From a bacterium (lineage in GTDB: Bacteria > Planctomycetota > Planctomycetia > Kolteriales > Kolteriaceae): 64,000 bases of DNA. Under the pieces are notes generated by a model that was not told where the DNA came from, ran no database searches, and was given only the letters and a program-made list of their open reading frames with translations. Positions within the stretch are counted from its first letter, which is position 1, and each line of letters opens with the position of its first letter. Positions 51,423 through 60,770 of this stretch are shown piece by piece. The stretch is taken from assembly GCA_019753235.1 (NCBI GenBank), contig JAIELF010000032.1:89561-153560 (forward strand), read 5' to 3'. The position numbers were made by a program, and so were the translations under genes.

Positions 51423-53228
51423 GTGACGAACGAACAAAACAAATCGTCGTCCCCGCGAAATGTCCATCGGGGAATGGCAATCAGCCCTGGGATCGTGGTA
51501 GCCCCGGCATATCGGGTAGAGACTGTTTCCCCATTGGCCCCATCAACGGCCGGCCCATTCGAAGTTGCTGACGAACTCTCACGCTTCGAAGCGGCTTGCC
51601 ACAAAGCCGCCGCCGACTTGACCGACCTCATCGAACGGGTTTCCAGCGAGATCGGCGCCGAGGAATCCCGCATCTTTCAAAGCCATCTTTTCATGGTCCG
51701 TGACCGAGCCTTCATTCAAAAGGTGACAGGCCTGATTGCCGAGCATCACATCTCTGCCGAGGATGCGGTCAATCGGACCCAAGCCGAATACGAACAGATC
51801 TTCAGCGCGATTGACGACGACTACTTGCGAGAACGCTGGGACGACTTGCTCGATGTCGTCGAACGGCTTCGACAACATTTGGTGGAGTCCGCCCCCGTCG
51901 AATCGGTCCGGTCCGATCAATCCGTCGTGCTTGTCGCGCGAGAGATCCTCCCTTCGCAAACTCTCCGGTTGGGGGAAAGACACATCGTCGGCGTGGTGAC
52001 GGAACGAGGAAGCCGAACCAGTCATGCCGCCATCATTGCCAGATCGCTGGGCTTGCCGGTGGTGGGTGGAATCCCCGACATTTTTAATGCGGTTCGCAAC
52101 GGCGACATGATCGCGGTTGACGGGCGTGACGGCATCGTGATCGTCAATCCTGGCCCCGAAGCGGAGTCCGCCTACCGCAAACTCGAGCGCGAGTTTGTCG
52201 ATCTCAAAGATAAGTTGATTCACAATCGGCACGAGCCGTCAGTCACCTCCAACGGTGTCGCCATCGAATTGGCAGCAAACATCAACAACGTTGCGGATGC
52301 GAAAGCCGCGGCCGACGTTGGCGCTACCGCGATCGGACTCTTTCGGACCGAGTATCTCTTCATGATGCATCCGTCGATTCCGACGGAGGACGAACAGACA
52401 GCGAGCTACCGCGCCATCGTCGATGCTGCTCCTAAGGGGCACGTCACGATTCGCACGCTTGATCTGGGGGGTGATAAGATTCTCCCCTATTTTCCCATCG
52501 AAAAGGAATCGAACCCGTTTCTCGGTTTTCGATCGATCCGCCGGGCCCTTGCCCATCCAGAGTTTTTCAAGCACCAGGTCCGCGCGATCTTGCGGGCAGG
52601 TATCGAAGGTCGCGTCCGGATACTCTTGCCGATGATTTCGACCGTCGAAGAGATCGAGATTGCCCGAGAGTTCATCGCCCAGGCCAAAGACGAGCTGGCG
52701 CGCGAAGGGCTTCCCTTCTCCTCGGATGTACCGCTGGGGATCATGGTGGAAGTTCCCAGTGCCGCTGTCGCGATTGATACGCTGCTCGATGCGGTGGACT
52801 TTGTCAGCATCGGAACGAACGATCTGGTTCAGTATTTGATGGCAGCCGATCGGGATAATCCTAATGTGGCGTATCTGTGCGACCCACTCTCGCCGGCCGT
52901 CCTTCGAGTCCTTTACCAAGTGATTCAGGCGTGCCGCAAGTACGAGGTCGACGTCGCGGTGTGTGGGGAGATGGCAGGTCGGCCCCGGTCGGCGGTGGCG
53001 TTGTTGGCGTTTGGCTTGCGGAGCTTGAGCATGGGCCCCGCCTTTGTTCCTCTGATCAAGGAACTGGTCCACTCTCTTTCCACCAATCGCTTGATTGGCT
53101 TGGTCGACGAAATTCTGTCGCAGAAAAAGGCGTTAGGAATACATCAGATTTTGAACAGTGTTCTTTCGGAGATCGACGCCTCGATCGCACGCCTGGATGC
53201 CGGCCCGGCCGATCCCTCGTCAATTTGA
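51423..53228 (+). CDS. ptsI: Phosphoenolpyruvate-protein phosphotransferase (PTS enzyme I)
   Basis: Takes phosphate from PEP and passes it to HPr. Of 601 residues, close to normal. N-terminal HPr-binding helical domain, the phospho-His domain with ERGSRTSHAAIIARSLGLP (His near residue 203), then the PEP-binding barrel: IGLFRTEYLFM, LGGDKILPYFP, NPFLGFRSIR, FVSIGTNDLVQYLMAADRDN and the catalytic Cys in VAVCGEMAGRPRSA. No HPr, EIIA or permease gene is adjacent. GTG start; AGGGAGA lies about ten bases upstream. Confidence 0.94.
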   Translation: MTNEQNKSSSPRNVHRGMAISPGIVVAPAYRVETVSPLAPSTAGPFEVADELSRFEAACHKAAADLTDLIERVSSEIGAEESRIFQSHLFMVRDRAFIQKVTGLIAEHHISAEDAVNRTQAEYEQIFSAIDDDYLRERWDDLLDVVERLRQHLVESAPVESVRSDQSVVLVAREILPSQTLRLGERHIVGVVTERGSRTSHAAIIARSLGLPVVGGIPDIFNAVRNGDMIAVDGRDGIVIVNPGPEAESAYRKLEREFVDLKDKLIHNRHEPSVTSNGVAIELAANINNVADAKAAADVGATAIGLFRTEYLFMMHPSIPTEDEQTASYRAIVDAAPKGHVTIRTLDLGGDKILPYFPIEKESNPFLGFRSIRRALAHPEFFKHQVRAILRAGIEGRVRILLPMISTVEEIEIAREFIAQAKDELAREGLPFSSDVPLGIMVEVPSAAVAIDTLLDAVDFVSIGTNDLVQYLMAADRDNPNVAYLCDPLSPAVLRVLYQVIQACRKYEVDVAVCGEMAGRPRSAVALLAFGLRSLSMGPAFVPLIKELVHSLSTNRLIGLVDEILSQKKALGIHQILNSVLSEIDASIARLDAGPADPSSI

Positions 53229-53408
53229 GCCTTGTATTGAGAATCCCCCCTTCTCTCGGCAGGTTACACCGGTTGCGAGTGATCGGTCCGCGGCGTTTTC
53301 TTTTCGGACCGATGCGCGGATCGGACCGCCGTGCCCTAGGATAAAGGCGTGTCTGACACACCTATGTCGCAATCATCGCCACGAGGCGTCAGCAAAGGGG
53401 ACGGATTC

Positions 53409-53747
53409 ATGACAGCAATTCGGGGATCTTGGAAAGCGGTCGTTCTGCTCACCGCGATGGCAAGCGTCGGTCAGATCGAAGCGGGTGGTCGGTTCTATCG
53501 AGGAGACCATCCCTACCACAGTGGCTATCCATTCATGCCACCATCATCGGCCTACGAAGCAGTTCGCGTGCGCCCGCCGTTCTATCGGGGCGTGCCAGCA
53601 TACTACTACCCCGAGTCCTACTTGGGTGGCTCGGTCCCCAGCGTCTATCCGCCGACCGCGTACCCGTACAACTACTTCGCTCCGCGTGGTCAAGCGGGGG
53701 CATTCTACATGTCCGCGTACGGGACCGCCTACGCTTACCCTTGGTAA
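53409..53747 (+). CDS. Small secreted Tyr/Pro-rich protein
   Basis: About 112 residues. Signal peptide MTAIRGSWKAVVLLTAMASVGQIEAG, then a mature part unusually rich in Tyr, Pro and Ala (FYRGDHPYHSGYPFMPP, VPAYYYPESYLGG), with no recognised domain. Such sequences occur in planctomycete envelope or matrix proteins. ATG follows AAAGGGGA. It is convergent with the NtrC-type gene. Confidence 0.6.
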   Translation: MTAIRGSWKAVVLLTAMASVGQIEAGGRFYRGDHPYHSGYPFMPPSSAYEAVRVRPPFYRGVPAYYYPESYLGGSVPSVYPPTAYPYNYFAPRGQAGAFYMSAYGTAYAYPW

Positions 53748-53837
53748 ATCGTTCGATCAAAGAACGAATCGAGTCAATCTATCGGGCGGGGTGAAGGCTT
53801 CGCCCGGTACTTGTTTTTGAGGTGATTTGAACTCGGA

Positions 53838-55226
53838 TCACCTGGGCTCTTGGATTTCCAATCGCTTCATCTTGTTGTAAATGCTCTTCTCATCGATGCC
53901 GAGCATCTTTGCTGCCGCCTTCTTGTTCCCCTTCGTGAGATGGAGCGTATCGATGATCGCTTGCCGTTCAATTTCATCAAGCGTTTGACCCGCCAGCGAT
54001 GCCGATGTTCCTGCTTCGGGAGAAACAAGATTCCCCGCGAGGGCTAGGTCGGCTGGTTCAATACGGGGCGAATCACCGAAAGCGGTCGCTCTTTCCAGCA
54101 CATTTTCCAGCTCGCGAATGTTCCCGGGCCATGAGTACGATTCGAGCGTTTGTTTTGCCTCGGGCGAAAGAGAAAACGGAGCTTCGCCGCGATGTTTCGC
54201 AATCCTCGCGAGAACATGCTCCGCAAAAGGCTGAACGTCCTCGGGTCGTTCGCGGAGCGGCTTCATCAAAAGCGTGAGGACCGCCAAGCGAAAATAAAGG
54301 TCTTGCCGAAACAGTTGTCGGCGAACCTTCTCTTCGAGTTCCTGATGGGTGGCGGCGATGACTCGAACGTCGATGGATCGGATCTGCGTTTCGCCGATCC
54401 GCTGAACGGTGCGGTCTTGAAGGAACGTCAGCAACTTGGGTTGCAACTCAAGTGGTAAGTCGCCGATCTCGTCGAGGAAAAGCGTCCCGCCGTGAGCCAT
54501 CTCGGCCCGGCCCGGCCGGTCGCTGATCGCACCGGTAAAGGCGCCCCGCGCGTGGCCAAAAAGCTCCGCTTCAATGAGATCCCGCGGAAGGGCGGCACAA
54601 CTGATCGCCACGAATGGCCCCGAACGACGCGGCCCCAAAAGATGGATCATCCGCGCGACGGTTGTTTTGCCGGTGCCGCTTTCGCCGGTAATCAGGACGG
54701 TCGAATCGAGCGGCGCGACCTTTCGGCATCGCTCGGTTAACCATTGGGCAAAAGTTGACGTGCCGATCATCGCGGGCGCGATCGCAGGGACTTCGACCGC
54801 TCGTCGAAGCTGCCGATTTTCTGCCGAGAGCCGAGCGGCGTTTTCTGCCTGACGAAGCCGAGCTAAGAGTTCATCGGGATCGATCGGCTTGCTGATGAAC
54901 TCGAACGCCCCCTGTTTGATCGCTTCGACTGCCGAGCGAATCTCGCCGGCCTGCGAAATGATCACCACGGGCAAGTCTGGAAATCGCTCGCGGGCTCTCT
55001 TCAAGCATTCGATTCCATCAAGCTTGGGCATCTGAAGATCGAAGAGCGCCAACGAAATGCTTTCATCCAGTCGATCCAACGCCTCTTGACCGTCCCGGGC
55101 CAAACGAGTCTGAAAGCCCGACGACCGGAGTTGATGATCGAGCAGCCGAAGCGTGACCGGGTCATCGTCGGCAATAAGAACCGACTGGGTTGGGTGAACA
55201 TCATCCTTCTTCGCACGCTCGGCCAC
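53838..55226 (-). CDS. Sigma-54-dependent response regulator (NtrC family)
   Basis: Transcription activator of 462 residues. An N-terminal receiver (about 15-130) has the phospho-acceptor Asp in LALFDLQMPKLDG and Lys in FISKPID. The AAA+ domain has Walker A TGESGTGKTT near residue 180, the sigma-54-contacting GAFTGA loop (HARGAFTGAISDR), Walker B GTLFLDEIGDLP and the arginine-finger region. The end is a Fis-type HTH (GNKKAAAKMLGIDEKSIYNKMKRL). GTG start with GGGAGA. Cognate kinase not adjacent; it could serve flagellar or other sigma-54 genes. Confidence 0.92.
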   Translation of the reverse strand: MAERAKKDDVHPTQSVLIADDDPVTLRLLDHQLRSSGFQTRLARDGQEALDRLDESISLALFDLQMPKLDGIECLKRARERFPDLPVVIISQAGEIRSAVEAIKQGAFEFISKPIDPDELLARLRQAENAARLSAENRQLRRAVEVPAIAPAMIGTSTFAQWLTERCRKVAPLDSTVLITGESGTGKTTVARMIHLLGPRRSGPFVAISCAALPRDLIEAELFGHARGAFTGAISDRPGRAEMAHGGTLFLDEIGDLPLELQPKLLTFLQDRTVQRIGETQIRSIDVRVIAATHQELEEKVRRQLFRQDLYFRLAVLTLLMKPLRERPEDVQPFAEHVLARIAKHRGEAPFSLSPEAKQTLESYSWPGNIRELENVLERATAFGDSPRIEPADLALAGNLVSPEAGTSASLAGQTLDEIERQAIIDTLHLTKGNKKAAAKMLGIDEKSIYNKMKRLEIQEPR

Positions 55227-55613
55227 AATCTCTCCCTTCCTTGTAACGCTATCTCCCGCGAGCCATTCATGAGAAGGACTCGTCAGGACGTCGATAACGA
55301 GACGGTCGTTCCTTTGCTTGTCGCCTACCTACCGAGCCAGCCTTCGACGCTCGCTACTCCAAGTACGTTCGCGTTCTTTCGCGTCGACACCCATCATCAG
55401 GAACCACCCTGCCCTACTGGGAGAGACCGAGGAGCAAAGTGGTGTCGCATGATGGCGAATCCTTTAGTCGTCAGAGCCGGCCGACACCATCCCTGGATGA
55501 TGTTTGCTGCTCTCCAAACTATCTTGGCCAAGAGATCCATCGGCCATGACCGGACCGAACACGGGAGGAACTTGGCCGGTCCCGACGGCCCTCCTACTTG
55601 GGATGCGATTTCA
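55227..55613. other. Gene-free region
   Basis: Between two minus-strand genes (DUF1501 upstream, NtrC-type regulator downstream). No coding frame with family resemblance or ribosome-binding site; a plus-strand frame spanning 55086-56225 is antisense to both genes. Confidence 0.4.
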
Positions 55614-56987
55614 TTAGAAAAGCTCTTCGATGGGGCGGATGCCGTAGTCGACGACCGGGAAGGGACGCGACTGTGGTCCGGGCAACTTGGTTTCGATGTC
55701 GATACCCATGCTCTTGCATATGGTCGCGATAATCTCGCCTGGCTCGACGGGTCGCTCGGCCGGGTACCCACCGATTTCGTCGGATTTCCCGACGACTCGA
55801 CCACCTTGCACGCCGCCACCCGAGAAGAGACTCGTCCAACATTGAGGCCAATGGTCTCGGCCGCCGGCGGGATTGACCTTGGGCGTTCGGCCAAACTCGG
55901 CCAATTGACAGACCATGGTCGAATCGAGCAGCCCCCGCTGATGCAGGTCTTCAAGCAAAGCCGACACCGCTTGGTCATACATCGGCGCGACCAGTTCCCT
56001 CATTCCTTGAATGGAGGTGAACGGGACCGAGCCATGAATGTCCCAAGTGATCTCGTTGAAGACGGTGATGAAGGTATTGACCGTGACGAACCGAACACCC
56101 GCCTCGACCAGTCGGCGGGCCAGCAGGCAACATTGACCAAACCGATTCATACCGTACCGATCGCGTACGGTGCTCGGCTCGCGGGCCAGATCGAACGCCT
56201 CGCGGGCTTGCGGACTGGTCATTAAGCGAAAGGCGGATTCGAAGTTGGAATCGAGGAGCTTGGCATCTTCGCTTGCTTCGAAATCCTTCACCTTCGCGTC
56301 GACCATTTGTCTCAATCGTTGCCGACGCTTTAGACGAACCTCACCAAGATCCGCTGGTGGAAGAAGGTCTGGCACCTGAAAGTTCGGCTTCGACGGATCG
56401 GCCATCAGCGCGTAGGGATCGTTGGCTTTGCCAAGGAAACCCGCCTCTTGACCGTGCGGCATGTTTCCACCGGTCGGCCCCATCGGCTCGGGAAGAAGGA
56501 CGTGAGGCGGAAGATCTCCCTTTCGCCCCTTCAAGTACCCGGCGACGCAGCCGATGTGAGGCGTGATGATTCCCCCTTGGAATGCTCGCCCCGTCTGCAG
56601 CATTTGATGGCCCGTATCGTGCACCGCCGCCCCGGTGTGAAAACAACTTCGGACCAGTGAGATCTTGTCCATATGCTGCGCCAGCCGTGGAAGAATTTCC
56701 GAGATCTGGATCCCCGGAACGTTGGTGGCGATTGGCCTGAACGGTCCGCGAATCTCGGCCGGCGCTTCCGGCTTCATGTCCCAGGTATCGAGCTGGCTGG
56801 GCGCGCCGAGGTTAAAGATCATGATGGCCGCCCGATCGTCCGGGCCACGAACCGCTCCCCGCGCCTTCGCCGATGCCCAGTCCAGCATCGTTAGGCCGAG
56901 GGCCGACAGCGAACCAACCTCGAGAAAATCCCGCCGGGTCATTCCATCGCAAGTGGTGACCGAGCCTCGGCCGGTGAATCTCAACAT
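55614..56987 (-). CDS. DUF1501 family protein with Tat signal
   Basis: A 457-residue exported protein. The twin-arginine signal MTRRDFLEVGSLSALGLTML begins near residue 16. The DUF1501 body is typical of planctomycetes: FNLGAPSQLDTWDMKPEAP, SCFHTGAAVHDTGHQMLQTG, HGQEAGFLG, and late VCQLAEFGRTPKVN...GRDHWPQCW, a sulfatase/phosphatase-like core. Such genes are normally paired with a DUF1549/DUF1553 cytochrome-type protein; none is adjacent here. The encoded role is unproven. Confidence 0.88.
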   Translation of the reverse strand: MLRFTGRGSVTTCDGMTRRDFLEVGSLSALGLTMLDWASAKARGAVRGPDDRAAIMIFNLGAPSQLDTWDMKPEAPAEIRGPFRPIATNVPGIQISEILPRLAQHMDKISLVRSCFHTGAAVHDTGHQMLQTGRAFQGGIITPHIGCVAGYLKGRKGDLPPHVLLPEPMGPTGGNMPHGQEAGFLGKANDPYALMADPSKPNFQVPDLLPPADLGEVRLKRRQRLRQMVDAKVKDFEASEDAKLLDSNFESAFRLMTSPQAREAFDLAREPSTVRDRYGMNRFGQCCLLARRLVEAGVRFVTVNTFITVFNEITWDIHGSVPFTSIQGMRELVAPMYDQAVSALLEDLHQRGLLDSTMVCQLAEFGRTPKVNPAGGRDHWPQCWTSLFSGGGVQGGRVVGKSDEIGGYPAERPVEPGEIIATICKSMGIDIETKLPGPQSRPFPVVDYGIRPIEELF

Positions 56988-57234
56988 GAGAACAAACCTC
57001 GATTAAACCGACTGCATGAAGACTTTTAGGAAGGGTACCAGACCGAAGCGGGCCCTTCAACGCAAGAGGATGATCTTGAATCGGCAAAACCGGACTTTCG
57101 GAGGAATCTTCCCCCAGGATCATCTCCTTTGCCAGTTTGAAGGGGGGGCGGACTCGACCTAAGCTTGCACGGAATCATGAGAGATAACTGGCGTCCGCGC
57201 ACCCTCACCGCCTATCGCCCGTTTCCGAGATGCC

Positions 57235-59292
57235 GTGCCCCTCTTCATGTCGCGAAACCCGAAAGGTAGGCCTTCTGTGTCCGAAACATCTCGTCCCTCG
57301 GCCGATCTCCTGGAAATGTTGGCTAACTTCGTCGCGCACCTCGAAGCGTCGGCGGGCAATTCTCGCGAATCACTCGACACCCTCCTCGAAGAGACCGAAA
57401 AGCTCCTTGCGTGCTGCACCAAAGAGAATGCGGAGAATGCCATAGCGCTGGTTCGATTTATCGAACAGGTGGCTCGCGGCATGAAGCAGGGCGAGTATCC
57501 CAAACAAGAGGCGACTTCGCAAACGCTTCGGCATTGTGCCGACTACCTGCCGCAGATCCGCGAACGGCTGGCCAACGAGAATGATCGGGCCTTATCGATT
57601 CAGGATGACACCTTCATCGAATGGCTGAAAGACGATTTGGCTCCGCACCGCGTCGAGACGACGTCCCAAGCCAGCCAGACGCCTGCGGAGACTCCGCCCT
57701 CATCGGCAAAGGTCGCCGTGGCCCAAGCTCCCAACAAAAAAGCAGAGCCTTCCGCGAAGAGTCCGTCGGCCAGCACGCCGACCACCAAGCAGACCGTCGC
57801 GCCCGTCAAGAAGGAAGCCCCCGCAGTGTCGGAAAAGGTCGCGGAGGCGAAATCGGCCGACTCTTCGAACTCGGTCACCGAGACCATTCGCGTCGACATC
57901 GAACGGCTTGACCATCTCATGAATCTGTCGGGAGAGCTGGTCATCAACAAAGCCCGCTTCGCGCAGGTCGCTCATGCGATGAGAAATCGTTTTCAAGACA
58001 AGCGAATACGCTCGGCCGTCGATTCCTTCTCCGATCGACTCAATCACTTGAAGCAGTCGTTGCTTCAATCGGAGGGAAATGGCCGACTGGAGGATCTGGC
58101 TCGACAGATCAATCTCCTCTCCGACACCATGGAGGATATCGAACAGTCGCTGGCGCGGATCAGCGAAGGGCGAGCCTACTTCAGCTCGATGAGCGAGGCG
58201 ATCCACCAACTCAGCCGACTCTCTGAAAGCATCCAAAAGAGCATCATGAGCACGCGAATGGTGCCGATCGGCCCCCTCTTCGCGAAGTTCAAGCGGGTCG
58301 TGCGCGACATGGCCACCGCATCGGGCAAGCAGGTCAATCTCGAAATTGTCGGCGAGCAAACCGAACTCGATAAGCGGATGATCGACGCCCTGGGGGATCC
58401 GCTTATCCACCTGATTCGAAATTCGGTCGATCACGGCTTAGAACCGCCGGCCGACCGCGAAACCAAAGGAAAGCCCACCACCGGCACGGTCCGATTGGAA
58501 GCGGCATACGCGGGCAACTGTGTGGTGGTCTCGATCGGCGACGACGGACGGGGTTTGAGTCTTGAAAAGATTGGCCAAAAGGCAATCGATCGCGGCCTCA
58601 CGACGCCGCAAGAGATCGCGCTGATGAGCGATCGTCAGATTGCCGCCTTCATTTGGCAACCCGGATTCAGCACGGCCGAGAAAGTCAGCGACATTTCCGG
58701 CCGCGGTGTCGGCATGGACATCGTTCGAAGAAAAATTGATGAGTTGGGTGGCTCGGTCGATCTGCAATCTTCGCCCGGACAAGGGACGACTTTCGTCATC
58801 CGTCTTCCTCTCACCCTCGCGATTATGCAAAGCCTCCTGGCTCGCGTGGGAGATGTCGTATACGCGGTGCCGCTTGAGAACGTGGCGGAAATCGTGACCG
58901 TCAACAAGTCGAACATTTTCCAAGTGGGGGGAAAGCCGGTCGTCAATATTCGCGGCGACGTCCGCGAGCTGTTGGCCCTCAGCGATATCTTCTGGTGGGG
59001 GGATCCTAATCAAGCCGTCCCGAAGGCCGACCTCGCGAGCGAAGGCCAGGCAGCGGTGATTTTGCAGTCGGCCGGCTCCCGAGCGGCTCTGCTCGTCGAC
59101 TATCTCATCGGCGAGGAGGAAATCGTCATCAAGTCCTTGGCCGAGAACCTCCATCAGATTCGTGGGCTTTCCGGTGCCAGCATTCTGGGGGACGGCACGG
59201 TCGCCTTGATTCTCGATGTTCGCTCGCTTTTGGAGCTCGCGGTCGATCCGGCGACTGTTCGGCGTCGCGAGTTACAAGTTGTTACCAAATAA
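57235..59292 (+). CDS. cheA: Chemotaxis histidine kinase CheA, P1 domain degenerate
   Basis: Soluble CheA-type kinase of up to 685 residues. The N-terminal ~115 residues are helical but show no HxxKG phospho-acceptor motif. An Ala/Lys/Pro linker (about 140-215) follows. P3 dimerisation starts ETIRVDIERLDHLMNLSGELV. The P4 ATPase domain is intact: N box LIRNSVDHGLE, G1 GDDGRGLS, G2 GRGVGMDIV, GQGTTF. P5 (CheW-like) ends the protein. Start uncertain: GTG 57235, ATG 57247 or GTG 57277 (MSETSRPSAD, with AGGTAGG upstream). No cheW or receptor is adjacent. Confidence 0.88.
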   Translation: MPLFMSRNPKGRPSVSETSRPSADLLEMLANFVAHLEASAGNSRESLDTLLEETEKLLACCTKENAENAIALVRFIEQVARGMKQGEYPKQEATSQTLRHCADYLPQIRERLANENDRALSIQDDTFIEWLKDDLAPHRVETTSQASQTPAETPPSSAKVAVAQAPNKKAEPSAKSPSASTPTTKQTVAPVKKEAPAVSEKVAEAKSADSSNSVTETIRVDIERLDHLMNLSGELVINKARFAQVAHAMRNRFQDKRIRSAVDSFSDRLNHLKQSLLQSEGNGRLEDLARQINLLSDTMEDIEQSLARISEGRAYFSSMSEAIHQLSRLSESIQKSIMSTRMVPIGPLFAKFKRVVRDMATASGKQVNLEIVGEQTELDKRMIDALGDPLIHLIRNSVDHGLEPPADRETKGKPTTGTVRLEAAYAGNCVVVSIGDDGRGLSLEKIGQKAIDRGLTTPQEIALMSDRQIAAFIWQPGFSTAEKVSDISGRGVGMDIVRRKIDELGGSVDLQSSPGQGTTFVIRLPLTLAIMQSLLARVGDVVYAVPLENVAEIVTVNKSNIFQVGGKPVVNIRGDVRELLALSDIFWWGDPNQAVPKADLASEGQAAVILQSAGSRAALLVDYLIGEEEIVIKSLAENLHQIRGLSGASILGDGTVALILDVRSLLELAVDPATVRRRELQVVTK

Positions 59293-59558
59293 TGACATCA
59301 GAACAATTGCCGAGCGAATGGATGGACTCTGTCTCTGCGGAACAGGACCCAAAACAGAGAGGTAAGTTCCGAAGTCGAACCACCTCCGAAGGTCGATCGT
59401 TACCGAAAGCAAAATCTGGATCGCTTGACCCTTTACCCCTGGGTTCAAACAATAGCTGACTCGGAAAGATGAGTTGGAAGCGGGTTGATTCATTCCTCCC
59501 GCGTTTGGGCGAAGGGTGATGTTGTTATGCCGATGAAAACCCGCAAAGGGAAGCTCCT

Positions 59559-60449
59559 TTGGCGAACCAAGCAGGCCAATCACGGACGGAAGGGATCGAA
59601 GTCGATGCCGAGAACCAAACTCGCGCGCAGCAGCAAGTAACTTCTGCCCCATCGACCGACAATGTTCCTCCTCGCGGAGGATTCATCGATCTGCACTGCC
59701 ATGTTCTCTGGGGGCTTGATGATGGCCCTCGAAGTCCAGAAGAATCCCTCGATCTCTGTCGAACATTGGTCAGTGACGGCGTTGCCGTGGTGGCGGCAAC
59801 CTGTCATCAAAGAGGGGTCTTCACGCGCAACCGTCCTGATACGATTCGTCGACGCGCCCACGAGTTGGCCGAGCAACTCTCCCTTCACCAGATTCCTCTG
59901 GAGATTCATCCCAGTGCCGAGTGGCTGTTGGATGCGCAGACCGTCGAGCAGCTTTCCCATCTTGTGCCCGAATTGCTGACGCTGGCCGACCGACAGAAGT
60001 TCGCCCTTGTGGAGTTTCCGTTTCAATTCCCGACGTACCTAAGTTATGTCGCGGAGACGCTGGCCGAGCATGGATTGGTCGGTGTTCTTGCTCATGTCGA
60101 AAAGTATCATCAGCTTCTGACGAATCCGGGACGATTGGAGACGCTTCTGGACGACGGTTTCGTCACCCAGATGAATGCCGACTCGATCGCCGGTCGGCAT
60201 GGGCAAGCGGTCATGCATGCGTGCCGATCACTGATTCAAAGAGGGCTGATCCATTTAGTCGCCAGCGATGCCCACTCCGTGGATCGCCGACCCCCCATGT
60301 GGTCCGCGGCCTGGGACAACGTCCTTCGCTGGACCGACCCGGAGACGGCCGAGCTTCTCTTTCGCACCAACCCGCAATCGCTGATCGCTGGCACCCCGCC
60401 CCACCTCGCCAAAAGAATGAGCTGGCTAGATCGATTTCGAAAGCGCTGA
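59559..60449 (+). CDS. CpsB/CapC-type PHP-domain tyrosine phosphatase
   Basis: Manganese-dependent protein-tyrosine phosphatase fold (PHP family), 296 residues. Metal-site motifs: FIDLHCHVLWGLDDGPRSPEESL near residue 42, AATCHQRG, the Glu in IHPSAEWLL, GVLAHVEKYH, and VASDAHSVDRRPP near the end. Known relatives dephosphorylate bacterial tyrosine kinases that control capsule or exopolysaccharide export. TTG start following AAGGGAAG; the first ~35 residues are polar and may be a less conserved extension. The next gene is a large membrane protein that could belong to the same surface-polymer theme (inference). Confidence 0.83.
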   Translation: MANQAGQSRTEGIEVDAENQTRAQQQVTSAPSTDNVPPRGGFIDLHCHVLWGLDDGPRSPEESLDLCRTLVSDGVAVVAATCHQRGVFTRNRPDTIRRRAHELAEQLSLHQIPLEIHPSAEWLLDAQTVEQLSHLVPELLTLADRQKFALVEFPFQFPTYLSYVAETLAEHGLVGVLAHVEKYHQLLTNPGRLETLLDDGFVTQMNADSIAGRHGQAVMHACRSLIQRGLIHLVASDAHSVDRRPPMWSAAWDNVLRWTDPETAELLFRTNPQSLIAGTPPHLAKRMSWLDRFRKR

Positions 60450-60770
60450 AGAGGCACCGCACCCAGCCCTCGAACCGGTTGGACGCTTCCGCTGCGTCAA
60501 CAGAGCCCCACTGAATTCAACAAGTATCCATCGACGGCACTCCGATTCAACCTAAAGAACCAAGCGAAAGTCGAACGGTGACGGCGGCCCGAAAGCAACT
60601 TGCTAACGCCATCTCGAGGTATCCTCGGCCGAGCAAGGTGATGGCCGATCCTTTTCATCAGAATTCTGATCCATCGGTACGGTCAGGGTAATAGGTATTT
60701 GAAACAGGGTCTTCCCAAGGAAAACTCGTGGCGGGATACCGGGGCCGTCGAACAGGAAGCACGTAACTTC

